A stretch of 64,000 bases of DNA from Cryobacterium arcticum (GTDB lineage: Bacteria > Actinomycetota > Actinomycetes > Actinomycetales > Microbacteriaceae), in NCBI RefSeq assembly GCF_001679725.1, contig NZ_CP016282.1, forward strand, positions 1,240,001 to 1,304,000, written 5' to 3'. The notes beneath the pieces were generated by a model. The model was not told the origin of the DNA, did no database searches, and worked only from the letters and a program-made list of their open reading frames with translations. Positions 1 through 8,264 of the stretch are shown here, one piece after another (positions within the stretch are counted from its first letter, which is position 1; every line of letters begins with the position of its first letter). The position numbers were made by a program, and so were the translations under genes.

Positions 1-657
1 TATGCCCTGCGCGCCGATCAGCCGGCCGAGGGCCTGGCCCGCGCCCTCGTCGAGCTGGGCGCTCATCAGCCAGGCGCCCGAGTGCACCAGGGTCGATGCG
101 GCGCCGAGCCGGGCGAGGCCGCCGGCGGCCTCCAGGCCGAGCAGTCCGCCGCCGACGACGACGACGTTGGCGGGGCGGCCCAGGCGTTCCCGCAGTCGGG
201 CGACCTCGGCCACGAGGAAGTCGACGTCTTCGAGGGTGCGGTAGACGTGACCGGCCTCGGCGCCGGGGATGGGCGGCACGGTGGCGGCGGACCCGGTGGC
301 GAAGACCAGGTCGTCGTAGGGCACCCGTTCGCCGTCGGCCAGCGTGATGGCCTTATCACTGGTGTCGAGCCCGACGACCGTGCTGCCGCCGCGGTAGCTG
401 ATCGTGTCGGAGGCCCACAGGGCGGTGTCGCCCAGGGTGAGGTCTTCGGAATCGACCAGCCGGCGGGACAGGGCCACCCGGTCGTAGGGGAGGTGCGGCT
501 CCTCGCCGAAGACCGTCACGGTGTGTGCGATCGTGCCGGCCGCGGCCGCGCGGGCGGCCATGGCCTCGGTGAACCGGTGGGCGGCGGGGCCGCCGCCGAT
601 CACCAGGACGCGTCGGGGCGTGCCGGAGGAATCCGGGGCGGGAGTGACGTTGTCCAT
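1..657 (-). CDS. nirB: Nitrite reductase large subunit, FAD/NAD(P)H part (partial, 3' end off the left edge)
   Basis: Only the first 219 residues are in the window. They form the FAD/NAD(P)H oxidoreductase head of NADH-dependent assimilatory nitrite reductase: a first dinucleotide-binding motif (VIGGGPAAHR, about residues 18-27), a YDRVALSR stretch typical of NirB, LVFATGS in the middle, and a second Rossmann motif VVGGGLLGLEAA near residue 175. The enzyme reduces nitrite to ammonia in the cytoplasm, and the siroheme/4Fe-4S half would lie beyond the edge. Start ATG at 657 is preceded by GGAAAGG about 8 nt upstream. The gene is head-to-head with nirD rather than co-directional. Another NAD(P)/FAD oxidoreductase of this superfamily cannot be excluded from the head alone, but nirD next door supports nirB. 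Confidence 0.85.
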   Translation of the reverse strand, partial: MDNVTPAPDSSGTPRRVLVIGGGPAAHRFTEAMAARAAAAGTIAHTVTVFGEEPHLPYDRVALSRRLVDSEDLTLGDTALWASDTISYRGGSTVVGLDTSDKAITLADGERVPYDDLVFATGSAATVPPIPGAEAGHVYRTLEDVDFLVAEVARLRERLGRPANVVVVGGGLLGLEAAGGLARLGAASTLVHSGAWLMSAQLDEGAGQALGRLIGAQGI

Positions 658-729
658 GGAATGGCCTTTCCGAGTCGTGAGCTGTTTCGTCAGCCTAAAA
701 GTCGGCGATTTCTCTACCGTGTCCCCGAC

Positions 730-799
730 GTAACGGAGTGTGACGGGCGCCTCACGTCATTGCCGGAGCGCTGAGAGGTCTTCGTTACGCGATCGTCAC
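730..799. promoter_or_regulatory. Candidate GlnR boxes between nirB and nirD
   Basis: The 246-bp divergent gap holds GTTAC-n6-GTCAC at 784-799 and GTGAC-n6-CTCAC at 740-755, with an extra GTAAC at 730-734. The GTnAC-n6-GTnAC spacing matches half sites of actinobacterial GlnR, the activator of nitrogen assimilation. The motif is seen in the sequence; GlnR control is inferred. Confidence 0.5.
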
Positions 800-903
800 G
801 GCCTCGCACGATGACCGACACGCGGGCTGCCTACCGTTGACACCAGGAACCGATTCCACCCCGTTCCCGCCCACCCGCTCTCGCTCGACCACTGGAGGAT
901 CCC

Positions 904-1326
904 GTGCACACACCGACCGACTCGCACGACTCCACCGGCCGCACGCCGGAGTGGACCAGCGTCTGCGCCCTCGAACGGCTCGAGCCGCTGTGGGCCGAGG
1001 CCGCACTCGTCGACGGTGTGCAGGTGGCGCTGGTGCTGCTGCCCGACGGCAGCCTCTTCGCGGTGTCCAACCAGGACCCGGCGACAGGCTCGTTCGTGAT
1101 GAGCCGCGGCATCGTGGGCTCCCGCGGAGCCCGCCCCACCCTGGCCTCACCGCTGCACAAGCAGGTCTACGACCTCGAGACCGGCGAGTGCTTCACGGCG
1201 GCCGAATACGCGCTGCGCACCTTCCCGGTGCGCGTCGACCACGGCACCGTGCAGATCCTGGTGCGCGAGCAGGTCGGGTCGTGGCAGCAGGCCGAGAACA
1301 TCGACGCCCAGTTCGCGGCCGCGTGA
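904..1326 (+). CDS. nirD: Nitrite reductase small subunit NirD
   Basis: This 140-residue Rieske-fold protein is the small subunit of assimilatory NADH nitrite reductase, partner of NirB. The Rieske-like core covers about residues 15-125. The segment SPLHKQVYDLETGEC matches the NirD signature (P-L-x-x-Q-x-x-D-L-x-T-G). The classical Rieske Cys-His pairs that bind a [2Fe-2S] cluster are absent, as is normal for NirD. The start is GTG at 904 with GGAGG 8 nt upstream. The gene overlaps the sirohydrochlorin chelatase gene by four bases (GTGA), so the two are probably translationally coupled. Transcription likely starts in the divergent gap with the GlnR-like boxes. Confidence 0.9.
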   Translation: MHTPTDSHDSTGRTPEWTSVCALERLEPLWAEAALVDGVQVALVLLPDGSLFAVSNQDPATGSFVMSRGIVGSRGARPTLASPLHKQVYDLETGECFTAAEYALRTFPVRVDHGTVQILVREQVGSWQQAENIDAQFAAA

Positions 1327-2171
1327 TCGGCGTCCCGGTGCGCACGGCCCCGATGGGCACCGCCCCGATGGGCACCGCCCCGATCGGTACTGCTCCGGTC
1401 GGCGCCGTCCCGTCCGGCGCGGCGCCGGCGCTGCTGGCGACGTCGCACGGCACCAGCGATCCCGCCGGGCAGCGCGCCGTGCTGGCCCTCGTCGCCGCGG
1501 TGGCCGCCGCGGCACCGGAACTCACCGTGCTGGGCGGGTACGTCGATGTGCAGAGCCCGGATGTGCCGACCTGCCTCACCGGCATCACCGCCGAGACCGC
1601 CGGCCGGCCGGTCGTGATCGTGCCGTTGCTGCTCTCGGCCGGCTACCACGTGCGCGTGGACCTGGCCGAGGCCGCCGCCGAGGCGAGCCAGCCGGTGCGG
1701 GTCACCGGCGCGCTCGGCCCCGACCCCCGACTTGCCCGCATCCTCGCCGACCGCCTGCAGGAGATCGGCCTGCGGCCGGACGACACCGTCGTGCTCGCCG
1801 CGGCCGGTTCCACCGACGCCAACGCCGTCGCCGACTGCCACAGCACGGCCGGCCAGCTGGCCACGGTGCTGGGTCGACCCGTCACGGTCGGGTTCATCTC
1901 CGCCGCAGAACCCCGGCTGGCCGACGCGGTTCTCGCAGCCCGTGCCGGGGCGCCCGGCCGGGTGGTCGCCGCAAGCTACCTGCTCGCGCCCGGCTACTTC
2001 GCCGGTCTCGCCGACGGCTGCGGGGCGGATGTCGTGAGCCGCCCACTGCTCGTCGACGGCGAGGAACCGCCGCGGCAGCTCGTCGACGTGGTGCTGGACC
2101 TCTACGCGTCCACCGCCCGGTTGGAGCAGGCGCTCGCCGGACTGCCCTGGTCGTTCAGCCCCCGCCCCTGA
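1323..2171 (+). CDS. Sirohydrochlorin chelatase (CbiX/SirB family)
   Basis: A 282-residue protein of the CbiX/SirB class, which inserts Fe2+ (or Co2+) into sirohydrochlorin. Here it most likely makes siroheme, the cofactor of the neighbouring nitrite reductase. Visible motifs are the metal-binding SHGTSDPAGQ near residue 39, PLLLSAGYHVRVDLAEAA in the first half and a second CbiX-like half (FISAAEPRLADAV, SYLLAPGYFAGL), so the protein is two-domain. The GTG start overlaps the nirD stop. The first 30 residues are odd: three 15-bp units at 1347-1391 encode a TAPMG-type repeat before the real domain, so a later start is possible. Confidence 0.88.
   Translation: MIGVPVRTAPMGTAPMGTAPIGTAPVGAVPSGAAPALLATSHGTSDPAGQRAVLALVAAVAAAAPELTVLGGYVDVQSPDVPTCLTGITAETAGRPVVIVPLLLSAGYHVRVDLAEAAAEASQPVRVTGALGPDPRLARILADRLQEIGLRPDDTVVLAAAGSTDANAVADCHSTAGQLATVLGRPVTVGFISAAEPRLADAVLAARAGAPGRVVAASYLLAPGYFAGLADGCGADVVSRPLLVDGEEPPRQLVDVVLDLYASTARLEQALAGLPWSFSPRP
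1347..1391 (+). repeat. Three in-frame 15-bp tandem units inside the chelatase gene
   Basis: Units at 1347-1361, 1362-1376 and 1377-1391 share GCCCCGATGGGCACC, with changes in the third. They encode A-P-M/I-G-T and probably vary in copy number without breaking the frame. Confidence 0.75.
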
Positions 2172-2230
2172 CCAGTCGCGGCGACCCGGTCTGTGGGTCG
2201 CGCCCACTCGCTGGGCGAGCGTGTCGACGC

Positions 2231-2304
2231 CGTGCTGAGCCTGTCGAAGTAGACCTCGTGACGTGAGTGGGTGTCGCGGGGTCTCGACAAGCTCGACCAG
2301 CGGA
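2231..2304. repeat. Dispersed intergenic palindromic repeat, copy A
   Basis: GAGCCTGTCGAAGTAGACC is followed by GACGTG-type sequence and then GTCTCGACAAGCTCGACCA, so the unit can fold into a hairpin. It lies in the 363-bp gap (2172-2534) after the chelatase gene. Related copies lie at 3962-4032, in the array at 43553-43890 and inside pyrK. The rest of this gap holds a GlnR-like box and the transporter leader; I see no gene in it. Confidence 0.8.
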
Positions 2305-2425
2305 TTCAAGCTCGACCGCCGGTGTGGTTGCGCCAGCGGATGGCCCGTCGGGAGGACCATCCGCGCTCATGTGTCCGACATGTAACAGCGGCCTATCAGC
2401 GGCGCTCGCCGGGGGTGAGAACACG

Positions 2426-2441
2426 GTGACCAGAAGGTAAC
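2426..2441 (+). promoter_or_regulatory. Candidate GlnR box before the nitrate transporter
   Basis: GTGAC (2426-2430), six bases, then GTAAC (2437-2441), about 95 bp before the transporter start. The spacing is the same as in the nirB-nirD gap, which supports joint nitrogen control. Motif seen, regulator inferred. Confidence 0.55.
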
Positions 2442-2534
2442 TGACCCAGCGTTCCGCCGAAACACCGGATGCGTAGCGTCGTGAATACGCAGCCAGCGCA
2501 TGACTCCCGGCACCACATTCTTGAGGAGAACCTG

Positions 2535-3953
2535 ATGACAACGACGACCAGCGCCCCACCCGCCCCGGTCTCCGCGACCAGCCCGTCCGCCGCATCCGCC
2601 GATCTGGTGCACCGCCCGGGCCGGTGGATCGACAACTGGAACGCCGAGGACCCGCAGCAGTGGGCGGGCGGCGGCAAGGCCATCGCCTCCCGCAACCTGA
2701 AGTGGTCGATCTTCGCCGAGTTCCTCGGCTTCGTGATCTGGCAGCTCTGGAGCATCGTGGTGGTGCAGCTGCCGAACGCCGGCTTCACCTTCGACACCGG
2801 CCAGATCTTCTGGCTCATCTCGATCCCCAGCCTGGTCGGCGCCACCCTGCGCTTCCCGTACACCTTCCTGGTGCCCAAGTTCGGCGGCCGCAACTGGACC
2901 ATCATCTCCGCGGGCCTGTTGCTCATCCCGTCGATCGCGCTGGGCTTCGCGGTGGGCAACCCCGAGACGCCGTTCCCGGTGATGCTGCTCATCGCCGCGC
3001 TCGCCGGACTCGGCGGCGGCAACTTCGCCAGTTCGATGTCGAACATCACCTACTTCTACCCGCAGAGCCAGAAGGGCTGGGCGCTCGGCCTCAACGCCGC
3101 AGGCGGCAACCTCGGCGCCGCCGTGGCCCAGCTGGTTGTTCCCATCGTGATCACTCTCGGCGCCCTCGGCACCCTCAACCTGCCGTTGGCCGGGTTCTTC
3201 TGGGTGCCGTTCATCCTGCTCGCCATGTTCGGCGCCTGGAAGTACATGGACAACCTCTCCAGCGCCAAGGCCGACTTCGCCGGTTCGATCGCCGCTGTCA
3301 AGGAACCGCACCTGTGGATCCTCGCGTTCCTCTACATCGGCACCTTCGGCTCGTTCATCGGTTTCGCCAGCGTGTTCCCCAAGCTCATCGCCGACCAGTT
3401 CCCCGAGTTCTCCACCTTCCACGTCGTCTCGGCGTCGTTGTCGCTCGCCTTCCTCGGCGCCCTCACCGGCTCGCTGGCCCGGCCGTTCGGCGGCCGCCTG
3501 GCCGACCGCTTCGGCGGCGCCCTCGTCACGGTGGCGGCCTTCGCGGTGATGGCCGTCGGTGCCGTTCTGGTGAACGTGGTGCTGCCGCTGGGCAACTTCT
3601 GGCTGTTCCTGGTCACCTTCCTGCTGATCTTCGTGGCCACCGGCGTCGGCAACGGCTCCACCTACCGCATGATCCCCAGCGTCTTCGCGGCCAAGAGCGG
3701 GGTCGCGGATGCCCACAAGAACTCCGGCGACGTCAACACGCAGCGGAAGACCGCTGCGGCCCTCGGCCTCATCTCCGCGATCGGCGCCTACGGCGGGTTC
3801 ATCATCCCGCAGGTGCTCGGCTTCTCGAAGACTTCCACGGGCGACTACTCCAGCGCGATCTACGCCTTCGCCGGTGCCTATGTGGTGATGATGGCCGTCA
3901 CCGCGTTCGTCTACCTGCGCCGCGGCTCCTCGGTGGCCGGCCACCGCATCTAG
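2535..3953 (+). CDS. narK: NarK-family nitrate/nitrite transporter (MFS)
   Basis: A 472-residue inner-membrane transporter of the NarK/NasA branch of the major facilitator superfamily, importing nitrate and perhaps exporting nitrite. About 12 hydrophobic segments are visible. A typical MFS loop (RPFGGRLADRFGG) lies in the middle, and glycine-rich nitrate-signature-like segments are seen at AGLGGGNFASSMSNI and FVATGVGNGSTYRMIP. The N-terminal 45 residues are Ser/Thr/Pro-rich and cytoplasmic. ATG at 2535 is chosen because GAGGAG lies 7-8 nt upstream; an in-frame ATG at 2469 has no such site. It sits between the nitrite and nitrate reductase genes, which fixes the likely substrate. Confidence 0.92.
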   Translation: MTTTTSAPPAPVSATSPSAASADLVHRPGRWIDNWNAEDPQQWAGGGKAIASRNLKWSIFAEFLGFVIWQLWSIVVVQLPNAGFTFDTGQIFWLISIPSLVGATLRFPYTFLVPKFGGRNWTIISAGLLLIPSIALGFAVGNPETPFPVMLLIAALAGLGGGNFASSMSNITYFYPQSQKGWALGLNAAGGNLGAAVAQLVVPIVITLGALGTLNLPLAGFFWVPFILLAMFGAWKYMDNLSSAKADFAGSIAAVKEPHLWILAFLYIGTFGSFIGFASVFPKLIADQFPEFSTFHVVSASLSLAFLGALTGSLARPFGGRLADRFGGALVTVAAFAVMAVGAVLVNVVLPLGNFWLFLVTFLLIFVATGVGNGSTYRMIPSVFAAKSGVADAHKNSGDVNTQRKTAAALGLISAIGAYGGFIIPQVLGFSKTSTGDYSSAIYAFAGAYVVMMAVTAFVYLRRGSSVAGHRI

Positions 3954-3961
3954 CGTTTCGT

Positions 3962-4032
3962 TGGTCGAGCTTGCCGACTTGTACTGAGCTTGTCGAAGTA
4001 GACCCCTCACCGGGTCTCGACAAGCTCGACCG
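3962..4032. repeat. Dispersed intergenic palindromic repeat, copy B
   Basis: GGTCGAGCTTG (3963-3973) and CAAGCTCGACC (4021-4031) form an 11-bp perfect inverted repeat with a related internal copy. It fills most of the gap between the transporter and nasC and may also act as a transcript-end hairpin. Confidence 0.8.
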
Positions 4033-4077
4033 ACGGATGCTCGCCCAGCAATACAGCTTCCTACGAAAGGCACCACC

Positions 4078-6234
4078 GTGAATCCCGTCGACACGCACTG
4101 CCCGTACTGCGCTCTGCAGTGCGCGATGACGCTCACGCCCGCCACCGCCGCGACACCCGGCCGGCCCACGGATGCGATCGGCCTCCCGGTCACCATCAGC
4201 GGCCGGACCTTCCCCACCAACCGGGGCGGGCTCTGCAAGAAGGGCTGGACCGCGGCCGAACTGCTCGGCTCGGCCGAGCGCATCCGGGAACCCATGCGAC
4301 GCCAGGGCGACGGCAGCTTCGCCCCGATCTCCTGGACCGCGGCGCTCGACCTCATCGCCGACAGACTCCGCACCGGCCGGGCCGAACACGGCGCCGACTC
4401 CGTGGGCGTCTTCGGCGGCGGCGGGCTCACCAACGAGAAGGCCTACCAGCTCGGCAAGTTCACCCGGCTGGCGCTCGGCTCGTCCCGCATCGACTACAAC
4501 GGCCGGTTCTGCATGTCGAGCGCCGCGGCCGCCGGCAACCGGGCCTTCGGCCTCGACCGGGGCCTGCCGTTCCGGGTCGAAGACCTCGATGCGGCCGGCA
4601 CCATCCTGATGCTCGGGTCCAACGTGGCCCAGACCATGCCGCCGTTCATCGGCCACCTCGACGGCGCCCGGCAGGCCGGCGGACTCATCGTGGTCGACCC
4701 GCGCCGCACGGCCACCGCCCGGCTCACCGACGATGGTGCGGGAATGCACGTGCAGCCGGCACCGGGCACCGACCTGGTGCTGCTGCTCGGCCTCACCCAC
4801 CTGGTCCTGGCCGAACGCCTCGCCGACACCGAGTATCTCGCCCGGCGCACCACCGGGTTCGACCAGCTGCGCTACAGCGTGGCCGGCTGGTATCCCCAGC
4901 GAGTGCAGGAACACACCGGGGTTCCGGTCGGCCAGCTGCGCGACCTGGCTCGGCGGCTGGCCGCCGGCCGGGGCACCTACATCCTCACCGGGCGCGGCGT
5001 GGAGCAGCACGTGGACGGCACCGACACCGCCACCGCCGCCATCAACCTCGCGCTCGTGCTCGGACTGGTCGGCACGACCCACTCCGGCTACGGCACCCTC
5101 ACCGGCCAGGGCAACGGGCAGGGCGGCCGGGAGCACGGCCAGAAGTGCGATCAGCTGCCCGGCTACCGCAAGATCACCGATCCGGTCGCCCGCGCGCACG
5201 TCGCCGGCGTCTGGGGTGTCGAACCGCGCAGCATTCCCGGCGCGGGCATCCCCGCCGTCGAACTGCTGGGCGCGCTGGGCCGGCCGGGCGGCATCCGCAC
5301 CCTGCTCGTGCACGGCGCCAACGTCGTGGTCTCCGCGCCCGATGCCGACAGCGTGCGGAAGGGACTGAACAACCTCGACTTCCTGGTGGTCTGCGATTTC
5401 TTCTTCTCCGAGACGGCCGCCCTGGCCGATGTGGTGTTGCCGGTCACCCAGTGGGCCGAGGAAGAGGGCACTATGACCTCGCTCGAGGGCCGCGTGCTGC
5501 GCCGTCGGCGGGCGATCGATCCGCCCGCCGGTGTGCGCAGCGAACTGTGGATCTTCCAGGAGCTGGCCCGGCGCCTGGGCGCTCCCGGGGTGTACAGCGC
5601 CGATCCCGGCGAGGTCTTCGACGAGCTCTGCCGCGCCTCGGCGGGTGGTGCCGCCGACTACTCCGGGCTCGACTACGCCCTGCTGGATGCGGGGGAGCCG
5701 GCCTACTGGCCCTACCCGGTGGGTTCCACGGGAACGCCCCGGCTCTTCCTCGAAAGGTTCGCGCACAATGACGGCCGCGCGCGCATCGTCGCCGTCACGG
5801 CCCGAGCCGTGTCCGCGCCCGCCCAGACACAGGGGGCGCTCACGCTCATCACCGGCCGGCTGCTCGAGCACTACCAGTCCGGAGCCCAGACCCGGCGGGT
5901 GCCCGAGCTCGCCGACGCCCAGCCGGACGCCCGGATGCAGGTGCACCCGGCCACGGCCGCGGGCCTGGGAGTGGTCGACGGCGCCTGGGTGGAGCTGGCC
6001 AACGCACGCGGCATCGTGCGCTGCCGTGCCCAGCTGAGCGCTGACATCCGCCCGGACACCGTGTTCCTGCCCTTTCACTTTCCCGCCGACCAGCGCGCCA
6101 ATCTGCTGACCGCCGGCGCCACCGACCCCATCTCGGGCATGCCCGAGTTCAAGCGCACTGCCGTGCGGGTACGCGCGATCGCGGCACCCGAGCTGCCGGC
6201 CACCGACACCGAGAGGGTAATGGCGGATGCCTGA
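4078..6234 (+). CDS. nasC: Assimilatory nitrate reductase, molybdopterin catalytic subunit
   Basis: A 718-residue molybdopterin oxidoreductase that reduces nitrate to nitrite in the cytoplasm. An N-terminal [4Fe-4S] site is formed by C8, C11, C15 and C53 (HCPYCALQC then GGLCKKGW). The Mo-bisMGD domains follow, with FCMSSAAAA at the position of the conserved active-site region, GQGNGQGGREHGQK and the QWAEEEGTMTSLEGRV segment typical of the family. The C-terminal MopB domain starts near residue 580. Length fits NarB/NasA/NasC enzymes. No Tat signal is seen, which supports an assimilatory role. GTG at 4078 has GAAAGG about 8 nt upstream. The 3' end overlaps nasB by 8 bp. Confidence 0.92.
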   Translation: MNPVDTHCPYCALQCAMTLTPATAATPGRPTDAIGLPVTISGRTFPTNRGGLCKKGWTAAELLGSAERIREPMRRQGDGSFAPISWTAALDLIADRLRTGRAEHGADSVGVFGGGGLTNEKAYQLGKFTRLALGSSRIDYNGRFCMSSAAAAGNRAFGLDRGLPFRVEDLDAAGTILMLGSNVAQTMPPFIGHLDGARQAGGLIVVDPRRTATARLTDDGAGMHVQPAPGTDLVLLLGLTHLVLAERLADTEYLARRTTGFDQLRYSVAGWYPQRVQEHTGVPVGQLRDLARRLAAGRGTYILTGRGVEQHVDGTDTATAAINLALVLGLVGTTHSGYGTLTGQGNGQGGREHGQKCDQLPGYRKITDPVARAHVAGVWGVEPRSIPGAGIPAVELLGALGRPGGIRTLLVHGANVVVSAPDADSVRKGLNNLDFLVVCDFFFSETAALADVVLPVTQWAEEEGTMTSLEGRVLRRRRAIDPPAGVRSELWIFQELARRLGAPGVYSADPGEVFDELCRASAGGAADYSGLDYALLDAGEPAYWPYPVGSTGTPRLFLERFAHNDGRARIVAVTARAVSAPAQTQGALTLITGRLLEHYQSGAQTRRVPELADAQPDARMQVHPATAAGLGVVDGAWVELANARGIVRCRAQLSADIRPDTVFLPFHFPADQRANLLTAGATDPISGMPEFKRTAVRVRAIAAPELPATDTERVMADA

Positions 6235-7993
6235 CCACACTTCTGCCGGCCTGCCCGGTTCCGCAGGCCTCCCCGGGGGCCGCGGCGGCCCCGAGCGCAT
6301 CGTCGTCGTCGGTTACGGCCCGGTCGGCGCCCGTTTCGTCGACGAAATCCTGCCGCTGGTCGAGGCCGGCCTGGCCGAACTCACCGTGGTCGGCGCCGAG
6401 CAGGAGCACGCCTACAACCGGGTACTGCTGGCCGACTTCGCCGTGGGCCGAACCGACCGCGACACCCTCGACCTCACCGACGGCGGCCGGGCCCGAGCCG
6501 CCGGAGCCCGCATCCTCACCGGCACCAGCGTCACCTCCGTGAACCGCAGCATCCGCACGGTGTCGCTCGGCGACGGCAGCACCGTGCCCTACGACCGGCT
6601 GGTGCTCGCCACCGGCGCGCGCGCCAATGTGCCCACCCTCGACGGCGTGAAAAGGGTGCGACGCGGCCTGATGAAGCCCGGCCCGGATGCCGCCACTCTC
6701 GATACCCTGGACGCCCCGCTGCCCCGCGGGGTCAGCGCGCTCCGCGACCTCGCCGACGCCGCCACCGTGCTGGCCGCGGTGCGGGCCGGGCAGCGCATCG
6801 TGGTGCTCGGCGCCGGGGTGCTGGGCATGGAGATCGCGCTCGCCGCGGCGGCGGCCGGCGCCCAGGTCTGCGTGGTCTATCACGGCGAGATCCCGATGAA
6901 CCGCAACCTCGACCGTGGTGGAGGCTCGGTGCTCACCCGCGCCGCCCGTCTCGCCGGTGTCGCCATGGTCAACCACGCCCGCGCCGAGAGCGTGCTGTTC
7001 CACCACGACGAGCACGGCGCCGAACGTTTCGAGGCCCTCATCTGCGCCGACGGCAAGCAGATCAGCGGCGACCTGCTGCTGCTCTCCTGCGGTGTGGGCG
7101 CCCGCACCGAACTCGCCCACCTGGCCGGGCTGCCCGTGTCGACGGGCGTGCTGGTCGACGAGTCGCTGCAGAGCTGGGCGGATGCGTCCATCCACGCCAT
7201 CGGGGACTGCGCCCACGTGGCCGGCCGTCCCGCCGACACAGACCTCGGCGCCGCATGGAACGGTGCCAGGGTGGCCCCGGCCGGCGGACCGTCCGGCCTG
7301 ATCGGCCCGGGCTGGCGCCAGGCCGACCGCCTCGCGGCCCGGTTCACCGCCGAGATCACCGCACGCGCAGCCGCACCGGATCCGGACGCGCAGGGCAGCA
7401 CCGCGCCAGCCGCCGCGACGGTGGCGGTGGAGCCCGGCGCATCCGTCGTGATGCTCAAGGCCGAGGGCATCGACGTGGTCGCCGCGGGCGACACCACGGC
7501 GGACCCGTTCGACGCCGCTCTGGCCGATGCCGAGGCGCATTCGCACGGGTGCGCCTCCGCCGACCCGGCACCTCCGGCTGTGGCACGTCTTGCCGTGGCA
7601 CAGTGGGCCGACCCGGAGCACGGTCGCTACGTCAAGATGGTCACCCGCGGCGGCATCCTCACCGGCTTCGTCTGTGTGGGCATGCCCCGCACCGGCGCGG
7701 AGCTCACGCTGCTGTTCGAGCGCGGCAGTGAGCTGCCGGCCGACCGGTCGGTGCTGCTGCGGTTCGACGGCCCCGACTATGACCCGGCGAGCGCGGGCGA
7801 CGCCTTCGCGCCGGAACCGACGGTGTGCTGGTGCAACGGGGTGACGGTGGCGGCGATCACCGCCACGGCAGAGGCCGGCAACGACACCGTCGCCTGCGTG
7901 GGAACGTCCACCCGGGCGGGCACCGGCTGCGGCGGCTGCAAGGGCCGCATCGGGGAGGTCCTCGAGCGCTTCACCGCCCAGAGCCTCGCCTGA
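6227..7993 (+). CDS. nasB: NasB-like FAD oxidoreductase with BFD-type [2Fe-2S] domain (nitrate reductase electron-transfer subunit)
   Basis: A 588-residue flavoprotein that probably passes electrons from NAD(P)H to NasC. It has an FAD Rossmann motif (VVVGYGPVGARF, about 26-37), an NAD(P) Rossmann motif (VVLGAGVLGMEIALAAAAAGA, near 193), an NirB-like central region, and a C-terminal BFD-like [2Fe-2S] site with C534, C536, C568 and C571 (CWC ... CGGC). It lacks the siroheme/sulfite-reductase half of NirB, which separates it from the nirB gene at the left edge. ATG at 6227 overlaps the end of nasC, indicating one operon and coupled translation. A fused nitrite reductase flavoprotein is the alternative but fits less well. 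Confidence 0.87.
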   Translation: MPDHTSAGLPGSAGLPGGRGGPERIVVVGYGPVGARFVDEILPLVEAGLAELTVVGAEQEHAYNRVLLADFAVGRTDRDTLDLTDGGRARAAGARILTGTSVTSVNRSIRTVSLGDGSTVPYDRLVLATGARANVPTLDGVKRVRRGLMKPGPDAATLDTLDAPLPRGVSALRDLADAATVLAAVRAGQRIVVLGAGVLGMEIALAAAAAGAQVCVVYHGEIPMNRNLDRGGGSVLTRAARLAGVAMVNHARAESVLFHHDEHGAERFEALICADGKQISGDLLLLSCGVGARTELAHLAGLPVSTGVLVDESLQSWADASIHAIGDCAHVAGRPADTDLGAAWNGARVAPAGGPSGLIGPGWRQADRLAARFTAEITARAAAPDPDAQGSTAPAAATVAVEPGASVVMLKAEGIDVVAAGDTTADPFDAALADAEAHSHGCASADPAPPAVARLAVAQWADPEHGRYVKMVTRGGILTGFVCVGMPRTGAELTLLFERGSELPADRSVLLRFDGPDYDPASAGDAFAPEPTVCWCNGVTVAAITATAEAGNDTVACVGTSTRAGTGCGGCKGRIGEVLERFTAQSLA

Positions 7994-7996
7994 GTT

Positions 7997-8063
7997 CCGG
8001 CAACGGCCAGCCCCGCCCCTCGGGTTTCTCCCTTCGCGAGTTGCCGCAAGTTGCCGTTGCCGG
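7997..8063. terminator. Hairpin after nasB
   Basis: CCGGCAACGGC (7997-8007) pairs perfectly with GCCGTTGCCGG (8053-8063) across a 45-nt loop, starting 4 nt after the nasB stop. No T-run follows, so it may be a processing hairpin rather than a strong intrinsic terminator. Confidence 0.45.
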
Positions 8064-8158
8064 GCGTCTGAGAGGGAGAGTTCGGCGCAAGTCGGCGACG
8101 CCGCCCAGCGTCAGAGCCTGCGCCCCACCCTGAGTGTGCCCTGAGCCGCCGGGAACGC

Positions 8159-8187
8159 TTGCCTTCGGTCGGTGATGCTGATAGCTC
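8159..8187 (+). promoter_or_regulatory. Candidate promoter of the YdeP-like gene
   Basis: TTGCCT (8159-8164) and TAGCTC (8182-8187) are separated by 17 bp, about 78 bp before the ATG. Fit to a housekeeping-sigma promoter is fair. Confidence 0.35.
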
Positions 8188-8264
8188 TGAAGGGGTAACC
8201 GCAGTGTTTTCCGGGGACCGGGTGCGATGACGACGTGATCCCTGCCGGCGAAGGGATTCCCACC

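Noticed and set aside
3898..6300. An 800-codon minus-strand frame opposite nasC
   Set aside because: Glycine- and alanine-rich shadow with no motif; nasC has complete catalytic residues.
8064..8264. A possible Moco-type riboswitch before the YdeP-like gene
   Set aside because: The region is gene-free and has some pairing, but I could not match the Moco consensus. Rfam RF01055 scanning would decide.
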